DNA of 64,000 bases from Acetobacteraceae bacterium (GCA_947371015.1 CANBNK010000001.1:1-64000), one strand, 5' to 3'. Counted from the first letter of the stretch, positions 1-9,228 are shown. The notes: generated by a model not told the origin, from the sequence alone. Made by a program: numbers and translations.

Positions 1-907
1 CGTTCTGGCAGAACAGCTGCGGGCCGTTATTGCCGGACCAATGCCGCACGCAGCGGCGCACCGCCTCGGCCAGCCGGGCATGGCGGGCAAAGACGTTGTC
101 CAGCCCCTCCTCCTCCAGCCGCAGCCGCAGCGATTCCTGCAAGCCGTAGCAATAGCTGGTCGGCACGGTGCCGACGAAGCTGCGGTGCCGGCGCGTCATC
201 ATCAACGTCCAGCTGAGGTAGTGCTTGGGGAAGGTACTGGCCGCATGCGCCGCCATGCCCTTGGCCGAGACACCGGTGAAGGACATGCCGGTCGGCAGCA
301 TCAGCCCCTTCTGGCTGCCGCCCACGGCGCAATCCACGCCCCATTCATCCATGCGGAAATCGAAGCTGCCGAGCGAGGAGATGGTATCCACCAGCAGCAG
401 CGCCGGGTGGCCCGTGCGGTCCAAAATCTTCCGCACCTCCTGCACCGGCAGCGACATGCCGGTCGCGGTTTCGTTGTGCACCACGCAGATCGCCTTCAAC
501 GCGTGGCCCTCATCGGCCCGCAGCCGGGCTTCCAGCACGCCGAGGTCCACGCCCAGGCGCCAATCGGCGGCCAGCTTCTCCGGCTTCAGGCCCAGGTCGG
601 CGGCCATATGCGCCCAGCCTTCCGAGAAGAACCCGGTCTCGATCACCATCACCGCGTCGCCGGGCGAGCACAGGTTGACCAGCGCGGCTTCCCAGGCGCC
701 GTGGCCGGAGGCGGTGTAGAAGAACACTTCCGATTGTGTCTTCAGCACCTGCTTCACGCCCAGCACCACGCGGTCATAGACCTCAAGGAAGGCGGGGTCG
801 TTGAAGTCGATGGTGACATGCGCCTGGGCGTGCAGCACCGAATCCGGGATGTTGGTCGGACCGGGATTGGCGAAGAACTGGCGGCCGCGCGGCTTCGGCG
901 TGGTCAT
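1..907 (-). CDS. Class V aminotransferase, serine-glyoxylate type (3' part missing)
   Basis: Pyridoxal-phosphate aminotransferase of the alanine/serine-glyoxylate family, which moves an amino group onto glyoxylate. Read on the minus strand from ATG at 907 it opens MTTPKPRGRQFFANPGPTN and stays open to the window edge (about 302 codons visible; the family is 380-400). The family NPGPTNIP motif is at residues 14-21. The PLP-lysine segment GGSQKGLMLPTG follows an aspartate-containing LLLVDTISSLGS strand. It lies 41 bases after the Bug receptor stop in the same direction, so it is probably the last gene of an M20-Bug-aminotransferase operon. Substrate is not fixed by sequence: serine-glyoxylate, alanine-glyoxylate and ureidoglycine-glyoxylate aminotransferases all share this fold. 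The class call is secure; the substrate is inference. Confidence 0.88.
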   Translation of the reverse strand, partial: MTTPKPRGRQFFANPGPTNIPDSVLHAQAHVTIDFNDPAFLEVYDRVVLGVKQVLKTQSEVFFYTASGHGAWEAALVNLCSPGDAVMVIETGFFSEGWAHMAADLGLKPEKLAADWRLGVDLGVLEARLRADEGHALKAICVVHNETATGMSLPVQEVRKILDRTGHPALLLVDTISSLGSFDFRMDEWGVDCAVGGSQKGLMLPTGMSFTGVSAKGMAAHAASTFPKHYLSWTLMMTRRHRSFVGTVPTSYCYGLQESLRLRLEEEGLDNVFARHARLAEAVRRCVRHWSGNNGPQLFCQN

Positions 908-948
908 GGTCGGCTTCCCCTCGATTTGGCCGGCACTATCATCCGGCT

Positions 949-1899
949 TCAGCCGCTTGCCAACAGCCCCGCCTGCCGGATCAGCTGCGTCAGCGTTACC
1001 CGGTCCCGCGCCACCAGGGCAGCAGCCTCGGCGGCGCTGCCGACCACCGCGTCGTTGCCGGTCTGGTCCAGCCGGGACCGCACCGTGGTATCACTGGTGG
1101 CGTGGCGGAAGGCGGCGCCGAGCCGTTCCACGATGGGCGCCGGGGTGCCGGCGGGGGCGAAGATAATCATCCAGGTGGAGAGGTCGTAGCCCGGCAGCAC
1201 CTCGCCAATGGCCGGGGTCTGCGGCAGGTTCGGCCGCCGCCGCGCGCCGGTAACGCCGAAGGGGCGCGCCCCATTGGCGAAGGCCGGTTGCAGGCTACTC
1301 TCGCTGATGATGGCGGCGTCGATCCGCTGGCCGATCAGGTCGCGCGCCGCATCCGCCCCGCCGCGATAGGGAATGTGTTCCAGCCGCACGCCCGCCAGGT
1401 GCTGCACCAATTCGCCCATCAGGTGGCCGATATGGGCGATGCCCGGCGTGCCGAAGGTCACCTCGCCGGGCCGCCGCCGGGCCTCGGCGAGGAATCCGCG
1501 CAGGTCTTCGGCGGGGAAGTCCTTCCGCACGCCCAGCACATAGGGCGCCTGGGTGATCTGCGTGACGGGCACCAGCGTGCTGTAGTCCAGCGGCAGCCCC
1601 TTGTGCGCGGCCGGCAGGGTGATGCTGGTGACGCCTTCCACCAGCAGCGTGTAGCCGTCCGGCGGGGACTGCGCGACATGGGCGCCACCCAGCGCGCCAG
1701 AAGCGCCGGTACGGTTCTCGATGATGAGCGGCTGGCCCAGCGCCTCGCCGACCTTCTGCTGCAATATCCGGCAGCAGGTATCGGCCACGCCGCCGGCGGA
1801 ATACGCCACCACCAGACGCACCGGGCGGTTGGGAAACCCCTCCTGCGCCAGCGCCGGGGTGGCCAGCGCGGCGCCGAGCAGAGCCCGGCGCGGGATCAC
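949..1899 (-). CDS. Tripartite tricarboxylate transporter receptor (Bug/TctC family)
   Basis: Periplasmic solute-binding protein of the Bug family, about 316 residues, the usual size. It begins with a secretion signal (IPRRALLGAALATPALAQ), then the family start FPNRPVRLVVAYSAGGVADT, and contains the GGA/ENR segments typical of the group. GTG at 1899 is preferred because it overlaps the M20 stop as GTGA; a longer reading from 1929 would put charged residues before the signal. No TctA/TctB membrane subunits are nearby, which is common for these orphan receptors. The ligand, probably a carboxylate or amide related to the neighbouring hydrolase, cannot be read from sequence. Confidence 0.9.
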   Translation of the reverse strand: MIPRRALLGAALATPALAQEGFPNRPVRLVVAYSAGGVADTCCRILQQKVGEALGQPLIIENRTGASGALGGAHVAQSPPDGYTLLVEGVTSITLPAAHKGLPLDYSTLVPVTQITQAPYVLGVRKDFPAEDLRGFLAEARRRPGEVTFGTPGIAHIGHLMGELVQHLAGVRLEHIPYRGGADAARDLIGQRIDAAIISESSLQPAFANGARPFGVTGARRRPNLPQTPAIGEVLPGYDLSTWMIIFAPAGTPAPIVERLGAAFRHATSDTTVRSRLDQTGNDAVVGSAAEAAALVARDRVTLTQLIRQAGLLASG

Positions 1900-3290
1900 G
1901 GCCCGCCCCGCTCGCCAATGTCCCACCACAACCCGGCCATGATGCCCAATCCCTCGCGCAGCAGCGGCGCCAGAGCGTGCTCGTCCGGGCCGTGCTGGTT
2001 GCAGCCGGGGTAGCTGTTGGGAATCCAGATGGCCGGCGTCCCCAGCACGTCCAGGAACAGTCCAGAGGGCGAGCTGCCGCTGCTGTTGGGCACGATGTTG
2101 GGCGTGCGGTTGGCGGTGCGCGCCATGCTGCGCGCCACCGCCTTCACCCAGGGGTCGTCCGGGTTGGTGCGGCTGGCCGGGAACATGCCGCGCGTCATCT
2201 TCTCCTCGATCCCCACCATCTGGAAGCCGCGCTCATCCAGGTGCTTCCGCAGGTTGGGCACGATGCTCTCGGCCGGCACGTCCACCGTATGCCGCACCTG
2301 CAAGCGAGCCCGGGCGCTGCCCTGCACCGCGTTGGTCGGTGCATCCGGGTGGCCACAGATGCTGGCCAGCACAATCACTCCGGTGCCGCCATAGATGCGC
2401 TGCGCCTTGGAGACACCAGGCTCACCCCAATCCGGGCTGCCTTCCGGCGTGCCGGGGATTTCCTCGAAGACCAGGGCGTCGATCGCCTCGGTCACGCTGG
2501 CCGGTACCGTCTTGGGCAACCAGCCATCCACCAATATGGCGCCGCGCGGCGTGACGATGCTGGCCAGCGCGTGGGCCAGCACGAAGCCGGGGTCATCCAG
2601 CACCCCGCCCCAATGGCCGGAGTGGTGCTCCTCCTTGCGGTAGTCCACCACCAAGTCAAAGGCGTAGCCGCCGCGGGCGCCCAGCGTCATCTCCGGCATG
2701 AAGGTGGTCTGCCGCGGGCCGTCCAGCGCGATGAACACATCCGCCGCGCACTTGTCCCGGTAGGTTTCAAGAAAATCCAGCAGGCCGGGGGAGCCGACTT
2801 CCTCGCCGGTCTCGATGAAGAACTTGACGTTGAAGCCGAGCTTGCCGCGCTCCGCCAGCGTGGCGCGCAGGGCTTCCAGCGCGATCAGGTGCTGGCCCTT
2901 GTTGTCCACCGTGCCGCGGCCGTACCACTTGTCCCCCTCGACCCTGACATCCCAGGGGTCGCGGCCCTCGGTCCATTGCGGCTTCAGGCCGCGCACCACG
3001 TCGCCATGGCCATAGATCAGGATGGTCGGCAGCGCCGCGCCTTCGTGGCGGGTCGCCAGCAGCACCGGGCCGTGGCGGGTATCCGGGTTGTCCAGCGTCT
3101 CGCACGCAAAACCCATGGGCGCCAGCATCGGCGGCAGGGTCTGCTGGCAGTAGCGATACAGGTCCGGCCGGCGCTCCGGCATCTGGCTTTCGGTGGGCAC
3201 TGCCACCAAATCGCGCAGCGCCGCCAGGTAGCGACCATCATCGTAGCAGGCATGGGCGCGGGCGATGGCGCCCTCACGCGATCCGGTCAT
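1896..3290 (-). CDS. M20 family metallopeptidase/amidohydrolase (ArgE/DapE type)
   Basis: Cytoplasmic two-zinc hydrolase that cleaves an amide or peptide bond, 464 residues. The first metal site is in YGHGDVVRG, the bridging aspartate in YGRGTVDNKGQ, and the catalytic glutamate pair in ETGEEVGS, in the expected order. A dimerisation lid follows, with the late histidine in YPGCNQHGPDEH. The start at 3290 has a strong GGAGGA ribosome site; an upstream ATG at 3404 lies inside the divergent gene's leader and is rejected. Its stop overlaps the Bug receptor start by 4 bases. The substrate is unknown; pairing with a binding protein suggests an imported amide or short peptide. Confidence 0.9.
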   Translation of the reverse strand: MTGSREGAIARAHACYDDGRYLAALRDLVAVPTESQMPERRPDLYRYCQQTLPPMLAPMGFACETLDNPDTRHGPVLLATRHEGAALPTILIYGHGDVVRGLKPQWTEGRDPWDVRVEGDKWYGRGTVDNKGQHLIALEALRATLAERGKLGFNVKFFIETGEEVGSPGLLDFLETYRDKCAADVFIALDGPRQTTFMPEMTLGARGGYAFDLVVDYRKEEHHSGHWGGVLDDPGFVLAHALASIVTPRGAILVDGWLPKTVPASVTEAIDALVFEEIPGTPEGSPDWGEPGVSKAQRIYGGTGVIVLASICGHPDAPTNAVQGSARARLQVRHTVDVPAESIVPNLRKHLDERGFQMVGIEEKMTRGMFPASRTNPDDPWVKAVARSMARTANRTPNIVPNSSGSSPSGLFLDVLGTPAIWIPNSYPGCNQHGPDEHALAPLLREGLGIMAGLWWDIGERGGP

Positions 3291-3372
3291 GCTTGTTCCT
3301 CCATTGCCCCGCATCCTGGCACCTTGGCACGGCGGATGCCACGCTGCGCCGGCGCGAAAATGGAGACGCCCG

Positions 3373-4293
3373 ATGACCCTGCCCGGCGGCATGCCCCCAG
3401 CCACCCGCGACCTGCTCGGCTATGCCGGGAAGCCGCCGCAGCCGCACTGGCCCGGCAAGGCGCGGCTGGCGATCAGCTTCGTGGTCAATGTCGAGGAAGG
3501 CGCCGAATTCTCGCTGCTGTCGGGCGATGACCGCAATGAGCTGATGCCCGAGACCGGCCGGCTGATGCAGGGCGCCCCTGACCTCTGCATGGAAAGCCAG
3601 TTCGACTACGGCGCCCGCGCCGGGCTGTGGCGCCTGCTGGATTTGTTGGACGCCTACGGGGTCAAGGCCACCTTCTCCAGCTGCGGCCGCGCCGTGGCCA
3701 ATACGCCCGTGCTGGCGAGCGAACCGCTGGCCCGGGGGCATGAGATCAGCGCCCATGGCTGGCGCTGGGAAACGCATGCCGGCATGGAGGAAGCGCATGA
3801 ACGCGCCGTCATCGCCGGCACGGTGGCGGCAATTGAAAAGGCCTGCGGCCAACGCCCCTTGGGCTGGCACACCAAGTCCTCGGCCAGCGTCAACACCCGC
3901 CGCCTGCTGCTGGAGGAAGGCGGCTTCCTGTACGACAGCGACGCCTATGATGACGACCTGCCCCGCCTGGTTGACGTGCAGGGCCAGCCCCACGTCGTGC
4001 TGCCCTATGCCTTCGACACCAACGACATGCGCTTCGCCCCCGGCCAGGGCTTCGTCCAGCCGGAGGATTTTTCGAAGTACTGCATCAGCGCCTTCGACAT
4101 GCTGCTGCGCGAGGGTGCGACGGCGCCCAAAATGCTCAGCATCGGCCTGCACCTGCGCCTGATCGGCCGCCCCGCCCGACTGCGCGGGCTGGAGCAACTG
4201 CTGGAACATGTCCGCCGCCACGAGGACGCGGTGTGGGTGGCGCGCCGCATCGACCTGGCGCGGCACTGGCGGGCGCTGAACGGGCTGGGGTAG
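3373..4293 (+). CDS. Polysaccharide-deacetylase-fold hydrolase, PuuE allantoinase-like
   Basis: NodB-fold hydrolase of 306 residues. The first motif is not the classical TFDD of sugar deacetylases but VVNVEEGAEFSLLSGD, as in the PuuE-type (metal-independent) allantoinases and related amidases. It continues with TFSSCGRAV, GHEISAHGWRWE and the YDSDAYDDDLP segment typical of that subgroup. The start at 3373 has GGAG eight bases upstream. It is transcribed away from the M20 operon with an 82-base divergent spacer and ends 72 bases before the convergent AbgB-like gene. Allantoinase, or another ureide/amide hydrolase, is the best guess; peptidoglycan or chitin deacetylation is less likely given the motif. 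Confidence 0.8.
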   Translation: MTLPGGMPPATRDLLGYAGKPPQPHWPGKARLAISFVVNVEEGAEFSLLSGDDRNELMPETGRLMQGAPDLCMESQFDYGARAGLWRLLDLLDAYGVKATFSSCGRAVANTPVLASEPLARGHEISAHGWRWETHAGMEEAHERAVIAGTVAAIEKACGQRPLGWHTKSSASVNTRRLLLEEGGFLYDSDAYDDDLPRLVDVQGQPHVVLPYAFDTNDMRFAPGQGFVQPEDFSKYCISAFDMLLREGATAPKMLSIGLHLRLIGRPARLRGLEQLLEHVRRHEDAVWVARRIDLARHWRALNGLG

Positions 4294-4365
4294 CGCCCAG
4301 CCCGATTGCACGAGCCCCGATTTACGGCTTCGGGCGCGCCGCCTGCGCCCTCCGCCGATCGGGCC

Positions 4366-5784
4366 TCAGGCACTCATGGTGATCGGCGGCGTCACGTCGT
4401 CCGGAATCGGGCACACGTACGGCGTCGCCGCGGTGCGCTCGGCGTGGTCGGCTTTGGCGCGTGCGATCAGCGCCGGGTCCTTCAGCGCATCCACCGCGGT
4501 GCCCGCCATCACCTTGGCCACATGCACCATGCCCTTGTGCGCCAGCGGCGTCTTGCCCTGCGCCGTCAGTTGCCAGCTATGCCCCGGCGTGCCGATGGCA
4601 TAGACTGCGCCGCGCGCCTGGATCAGCGGCACCGCCCAGGAAACGTCACCCACATCGGTGCTGCCCATCATCGGCGCGAAGGCGTTTTCCAAGGGCACGA
4701 TCTCGTCCGCCAGGGTCACGCCGCGCTTTTCCCGCAGCCCATACTTGCGCCAGCCCGTGGAAACATCCTCTTCGCTCAGCGTGGCCTGGAACTTCCCGGC
4801 CAGCTCGCGGTCCTCGTCGTCCCATTCCGGCGGGCCCAGGCGCATCATGTTGTTGTGCATGGCCTCGGCCAGGGGCGTGTTCATCAGCAGGTTGGAAACG
4901 GCGGAAACAACCTTCGTCGTCACCTGCGTCTCGGTCATCAGCGCCGCGCCCTCACCAATCTTGCGCACGCGCGCGATCAGGCGGTTCAGCTCAGGCAGGT
5001 CGCGCGCGCGGATCAGGTAGCGCACCTTGGCGGTGGCCTGCACCACGTTGGGCGCGATGCCGCCGGCATCCAGGTAGGCGTAGTGGATGCGCGCGTCGCT
5101 GGGCATGTGTTCGCGCATGTAGTTGACGCCGACATTCATCAGCTCCACCGCGTCCAGCGCACTGCGACCCAGATGCGGCGCGGCGGCGGCGTGGCTGCTG
5201 CGCCCGACGAAGCTGAAATCGATACGGGTATTGGCCAGCGACTTCATGTCGTCCACAGCGGTGAAGGCCGCGGGGTGCCAGGTCAGCGCGATATCCACAT
5301 CCTTGAAGGCACCGTCGCGCACCATGAAGCCCTTGGCGGCGCCGCCTTCCTCGGCCGGGCAGCCGTAGTAGCGCACGCGGCCCGGCAGGTTGTTGGCGGC
5401 CAGGTAGTCCTTCACCGCGGCGGCGGCCAGCATGGCGGCGCTGCCCAGCAGGTTGTGGCCGCAGCCATGGCCCGAGCCATCGCCCGGCAGCGGCCGCTTC
5501 TCGGCCACACCAGCTTCCTGCGAAAGCCCCGGCAGCGCATCGTATTCACCCAGGATGGCGATGACCGGCCCGCCCTCGCCGGCCTCGCCCATCACGGCGG
5601 TCGGAATGCCTGCCAGGTTCTTCGTAACTCGAAAACCCTCGGCCTCCAGCATGGCGGTGTGTTCAGCGCAGCTGCGATGCTCGGCGTAGCAAAGTTCCGG
5701 CATGCCCCAGACGCGGTCGGCCAGGCCCTCGTATTCGGCTTTGCGCTGGTCCACCAGCTGCCAGATCTGTTCGCTGTTCTGCAT
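4366..5784 (-). CDS. M20D amidohydrolase, AbgB-like (aminobenzoyl-glutamate utilisation B family)
   Basis: 472-residue metallo-amidohydrolase matching AbgB of Escherichia coli in length and arrangement. It shows GHGCGHNLLGSAAMLAA (metal ligands), YYGCPAEEGGAAKGFM (catalytic glutamate pair), FSFVGRSSHAAAAPHLGRSA (dimer/substrate histidine) and a late MGSTDVGDVSWAVP with GTPGHSWQ. Members of this family remove an acyl or glutamate group from amides such as p-aminobenzoyl-glutamate; no AbgA partner is present, so the substrate may differ. ATG at 5784 is chosen because the longer reading to 6246 is antisense to the 6-phosphogluconate dehydrogenase gene. Convergent with the PuuE-like gene. Confidence 0.88.
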   Translation of the reverse strand: MQNSEQIWQLVDQRKAEYEGLADRVWGMPELCYAEHRSCAEHTAMLEAEGFRVTKNLAGIPTAVMGEAGEGGPVIAILGEYDALPGLSQEAGVAEKRPLPGDGSGHGCGHNLLGSAAMLAAAAVKDYLAANNLPGRVRYYGCPAEEGGAAKGFMVRDGAFKDVDIALTWHPAAFTAVDDMKSLANTRIDFSFVGRSSHAAAAPHLGRSALDAVELMNVGVNYMREHMPSDARIHYAYLDAGGIAPNVVQATAKVRYLIRARDLPELNRLIARVRKIGEGAALMTETQVTTKVVSAVSNLLMNTPLAEAMHNNMMRLGPPEWDDEDRELAGKFQATLSEEDVSTGWRKYGLREKRGVTLADEIVPLENAFAPMMGSTDVGDVSWAVPLIQARGAVYAIGTPGHSWQLTAQGKTPLAHKGMVHVAKVMAGTAVDALKDPALIARAKADHAERTAATPYVCPIPDDVTPPITMSA

Positions 5785-5887
5785 TGTCGGCTCCTGCGTG
5801 CTGGTGGCAGCAAAGCGCCCCGCCCCGGCTGGCGCAAGGGCCGGGGCGGGGTTAGGCTCGCGGCGCGGAATATGAGGGAGCGAAACG

Positions 5888-6844
5888 GTGCAGCTTGGCA
5901 TGGTCGGCCTGGGCCGGATGGGCGGCAACATCGTGCGGCGGCTGCTGCGCGCGGGGCACGACTGCGTGGTGTGGGACCGCGACCCCGCCCCCGGCGCCGC
6001 CCTGGCCACTGAAGGCGCCCGCGCCGTGGCGGGCCTGGCCGCCATGGTCGCCAGCCTGGACGCGCCCCGCACCATCTGGGTCATGCTGCCCAGCGGCGCC
6101 GCCACGGAAGACGCGCTGCGCGAGATCGGCGGCCTGCTCTCGCCCGGCGATGTGCTGATCGATGGCGGCAATTCCATGTGGAAGGACAGCGTCCGCCGCG
6201 GCGCCGAAATCCGCGCCCGCGGTCTGCACTTCCTGGATATCGGCACCTCAGGTGGCGTCTGGGGCCTGGCGCGAGGCTATTCCCTGATGATCGGCGGCGA
6301 GGAAGCCGTGGTGCGCCGGCTGGACCCGATCTTCCGTGCGCTGGTGCCAGGCAAGGACGCCGCCGGCCCCACCCCCGGCGCCGAGGGCCGTGACCCCCGC
6401 GCAGCCGAGGGCTACGTCCATTGCGGCGCGAACGGCGCCGGCCACTTCACCAAAATGATCCATAACGGCATCGAGTACGGCATGATGCAGGCGATGGCCG
6501 AGGGCCTCGACATCCTGCACGACCAGGGCGTGGTCAGCGCCTCGCTGGCCGATGTGACCGAAGGCTGGCGGCGCGGTTCCGTGGTGGCCAGCTGGCTGCT
6601 GGACCTCACCGCCCAGGCGTTGGCCGCCGAGGAAGACCTCGGCAGCTATTCCGGCACCGTCAGCGACAGTGGGGAGGGCCGCTGGACCGTGGATGCCGCG
6701 GTGGAACAGGGTGTCGCCGCGCCGGTGCTGGCCGCCGCGCTGTTCGCCCGCTTCACCAGCCGCGACGAACAGCGCTTCTCGATGAAGGCGCTGTCCGCCA
6801 TGCGCAAGGGTTTTGGCGGGCATCTGGAACCGCCGAAAAAGTGA
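5888..6844 (+). CDS. gnd: 6-phosphogluconate dehydrogenase, decarboxylating (short form)
   Basis: Oxidative decarboxylation of 6-phosphogluconate to ribulose 5-phosphate. At 318 residues it is the short single-domain-tail form (often NAD-preferring), not the 470-residue form. It has the Rossmann start MQLGMVGLGRMGGNIVRRLL, the substrate loop DGGNSMWKDS, the TSGG segment DIGTSGGVWG, and the catalytic lysine in GAGHFTKMIHNGIEYG. The start is GTG at 5888 after a GAGGGAG ribosome site. Its stop overlaps the gluconokinase GTG by 4 bases, so the two form a coupled gluconate-use pair. Divergent from the AbgB-like gene by 103 bases. Confidence 0.95.
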   Translation: MQLGMVGLGRMGGNIVRRLLRAGHDCVVWDRDPAPGAALATEGARAVAGLAAMVASLDAPRTIWVMLPSGAATEDALREIGGLLSPGDVLIDGGNSMWKDSVRRGAEIRARGLHFLDIGTSGGVWGLARGYSLMIGGEEAVVRRLDPIFRALVPGKDAAGPTPGAEGRDPRAAEGYVHCGANGAGHFTKMIHNGIEYGMMQAMAEGLDILHDQGVVSASLADVTEGWRRGSVVASWLLDLTAQALAAEEDLGSYSGTVSDSGEGRWTVDAAVEQGVAAPVLAAALFARFTSRDEQRFSMKALSAMRKGFGGHLEPPKK

Positions 6845-7335
6845 CGACGCGCGTCCTGGTCATGGGCGTCTCCGGCGTCGGCAAGTCCACCATCGGCCAG
6901 GGCCTGGCCGAAGCGATGAGCGTGCCCTTCGCGGATGCCGACAACTTCCACCCGCCCGCCAACGTGGCGAAGATGCGCACCGGTACGCCCCTTACCGATG
7001 ACGACCGCTGGCCCTGGCTGGACGCGATCGGCGCCTGGCTGGATGCGCGCGGCGAAGCTGGCGGCGTGGTGACGTGCAGCGCCCTGAAGAGAGCCTACCG
7101 CGACCGGCTGCTTTCCACCCGCCCCGGCGTGCGCCTGCTGTACCTGCATGGCGACCCGGCGCTGGTCATGGCGCGCCAGGCCGCGCGCGAAAACCACTTC
7201 ATGCCTGCCAGCCTGATGGCCAGCCAATACGCCACGCTGGAAGCCCCGGGCGCCGAGGAAGCCGCCATTGCGTTGGAGGTGGACGACCACCCTGCCGCTA
7301 TCGTGGCCGCTGCGCTAAAGCACCTGACCCAATGA
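6841..7335 (+). CDS. gntK: Gluconokinase
   Basis: ATP-dependent phosphorylation of gluconate to 6-phosphogluconate, the substrate of the gene before it. 164 residues, the usual size. The P-loop GVSGVGKST is at residues 9-17; DADNFHPPANVAKMRTGTPL and the DDRWPWLD segment are gluconokinase signatures, followed by CSALKRAYRD. The GTG start overlaps the preceding TGA. Both its cytoplasmic role and its pairing with 6-phosphogluconate dehydrogenase fit the gluconate metabolism common in Acetobacteraceae. Confidence 0.96.
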   Translation: MTTRVLVMGVSGVGKSTIGQGLAEAMSVPFADADNFHPPANVAKMRTGTPLTDDDRWPWLDAIGAWLDARGEAGGVVTCSALKRAYRDRLLSTRPGVRLLYLHGDPALVMARQAARENHFMPASLMASQYATLEAPGAEEAAIALEVDDHPAAIVAAALKHLTQ

Positions 7336-7346
7336 AGGACCCGACC

Positions 7347-8084
7347 ATGGACCCGATCATCAAGGCGAAACTCGAAAAAATCACCACCGCCACCATCACC
7401 ACGGTGCTGCTGAAGAAGGGCCTGCGCAACGTCTGGATGCGCGGGCCGCAGCCCTTCACCATTTCCGCCATGGGCCAGCGCATGGTCGGCCCGGCCTTCA
7501 CGCTGCGCTTCGTGCCGGCGCGGGAAGACCTGGCCACGCCGGAAAGCTGGTCCTCGCCCATCTCCACCCGCGCCGCCATCGAGGCGATGCCGGAAGGCTG
7601 CATCTGCGTGGCCGACGCCATGGGCGTCTCCGATGCCGGCATCTTCGGTGACATTCTCTGCGCCCGCATGGTCAAGCGCGGCGTGACGGCGTTGGTGACG
7701 GATGGCGCGGTGCGCGACGTGGCGGGCGTTGAGGGCACCGGCATGGCGGTGTGGTGCGCCGGCGGCGCGGCGCCGCCCTCGGTCGCCGCGCTCACCTTCG
7801 TCAGCTGGCAGGAGCCGATCGGCTGCGGCGGCGTCGCGGTGTTCCCGGACGACGTGGTGGTTGTGGATGACGACGGCGCCGTGCTGATCCCGAAGGCACT
7901 CGTAGAGTACGTCGCCGAGGAGGGCACCGAGCAGGAGCGCCTGGAAGCCTGGATCGTCAGCCAGGTGGAAGCCGGCGAGAAGCTGCCGGGCCTCTATCCG
8001 CCGAATGCCGAGAACAAGGCGCGCTACGAGGCCGACAAGGCCGCCGCAGACGCCGAGAAGCCGGCGAAGAAGAAGAAGAAGTAG
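7347..8084 (+). CDS. RraA-like protein with lysine tail
   Basis: RraA/dimethylmenaquinone-methyltransferase-like fold, 245 residues from the ATG at 7347, which has AAGGA at proper spacing. An ATG at 7332 overlapping the gluconokinase stop is the alternative and adds five residues. It shows the family core GCICVADAMGVSDAGIFGDI, the loop TALVTDGAVRDV and the VFPDDVVVVDDDGAVLIP segment. Members include regulators of RNase E and 4-hydroxy-4-methyl-2-oxoglutarate or oxaloacetate aldolases/decarboxylases; the GAVRD motif favours the metal-dependent aldolase branch. It ends in AEKPAKKKKK, a basic tail that family members do not need. Genomic context with acyl-CoA genes suggests a catabolic aldolase role, which is inference. 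Confidence 0.8.
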   Translation: MDPIIKAKLEKITTATITTVLLKKGLRNVWMRGPQPFTISAMGQRMVGPAFTLRFVPAREDLATPESWSSPISTRAAIEAMPEGCICVADAMGVSDAGIFGDILCARMVKRGVTALVTDGAVRDVAGVEGTGMAVWCAGGAAPPSVAALTFVSWQEPIGCGGVAVFPDDVVVVDDDGAVLIPKALVEYVAEEGTEQERLEAWIVSQVEAGEKLPGLYPPNAENKARYEADKAAADAEKPAKKKKK

Positions 8085-8088
8085 CACC

Positions 8089-9228
8089 ATGTCCGCTGAG
8101 GAGATCGCGGCAGTCCGCGAAACGGTGCGGCGCTTCGTGCGTACGCGGCTGAACCCGCTGGAAGCCGCGATCGACGAGGCGGACGAGGTTGACGAGAAGC
8201 TGCTGGCCGGGCTGCGACAGGAGATCGCCGCGCTCGGCCTGTACGGCTTCAACCTGCCGGAAAGCCTGGGCGGTCCGGGACTTTCCGTGCAGGACCGCGT
8301 GCAGGTGCTGGAGGAAATCGGTCGCACCTCCATGCCACTCACAGAATGCTTTGGCCACCTGCCGATTTCGTTGACGCTGATGAGCGCCGACCAGCGCACA
8401 CGGATATTGCCGGGGCTGATGGATGGCAGCGAGACCATCACCTACGCGCTGACCGAACCCGATGCCGGCAGCGACCTGAACGCGCTGAAGGTGAAGGGCG
8501 AGAAGGTTGCCGGCGGCTGGCGGCTGAACGGTACCAAGCAGTTCATCAGCAATGTCGAAACCAGCGAGTGGATCATCGTGCTGGCCACGACCGATGCCGG
8601 TGCCAACCTGAAGGGCCGGCTGACCACCTTCCTGATGCGGCGCAGCAACCCCGGGCTGAAGAACCTGGTGCGCTACCGCAAGATGGGCTGGCGCGGCTAC
8701 CACCTGAACGGCTTCGTGCTGGAAGACGTCTTCATCCCTGATGAGGACGTACTGGGCGCCCCTGGCGGCGGCTTCCTCACCATGATGGCCGGCATCAACC
8801 ACGACCGCATTTTTGTGAGTTGCCGCTGCCTCGGCATCGCGCTGCGGGCGCAGGAGATGGCGCTGGACTACGCCCGGCAGCGCAAGGCTTTCGGCGCGCA
8901 CATCAGCGAGTACCAGGGCATCCAGTTCCCACTGGCCGACAACGACGTGGAGATCGCCGCCGCGCGCGGCCTGATCCGCGCCGCCGCCGAAGCCGCGGAT
9001 GCCGGCAGCGACGAGTTCCGCATCGCAGCGTCGCGCAGCAAACTCTACTGCTCCGAGATGGTGAACCGCGTGGCCGATCGCGCTTTGCAGGTTTTTGGGG
9101 GTATCGGCTACATGCGCGACCTGCCGCTGGAACGCTTCTACCGCGACGCCCGCGCCTTCAAGATCGGCGAGGGCACCAGCGAGATGCAACGCATCCAGAT
9201 CGCCCGCGCCGCGCTGGGCAGCCGCTGA
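8089..9228 (+). CDS. Acyl-CoA dehydrogenase
   Basis: FAD-dependent alpha,beta-dehydrogenation of an acyl-CoA thioester, 379 residues. The N-terminal helical domain is followed by YALTEPDAGSDLNALK (flavin and substrate loop) and WIIVLATTD. The C-terminal domain carries RKAFGAHISEYQGIQFPLAD, VFGGIGYMRDLPLERFYRDA and KIGEGTSEMQRIQIAR, whose glutamate sits in the usual catalytic-base position. ATG at 8089 lies four bases after the RraA-like stop. It overlaps the acyl-CoA ligase start (TGATG), so dehydrogenase and ligase are co-produced. Chain length and branching of the substrate are not evident. Confidence 0.93.
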   Translation: MSAEEIAAVRETVRRFVRTRLNPLEAAIDEADEVDEKLLAGLRQEIAALGLYGFNLPESLGGPGLSVQDRVQVLEEIGRTSMPLTECFGHLPISLTLMSADQRTRILPGLMDGSETITYALTEPDAGSDLNALKVKGEKVAGGWRLNGTKQFISNVETSEWIIVLATTDAGANLKGRLTTFLMRRSNPGLKNLVRYRKMGWRGYHLNGFVLEDVFIPDEDVLGAPGGGFLTMMAGINHDRIFVSCRCLGIALRAQEMALDYARQRKAFGAHISEYQGIQFPLADNDVEIAAARGLIRAAAEAADAGSDEFRIAASRSKLYCSEMVNRVADRALQVFGGIGYMRDLPLERFYRDARAFKIGEGTSEMQRIQIARAALGSR

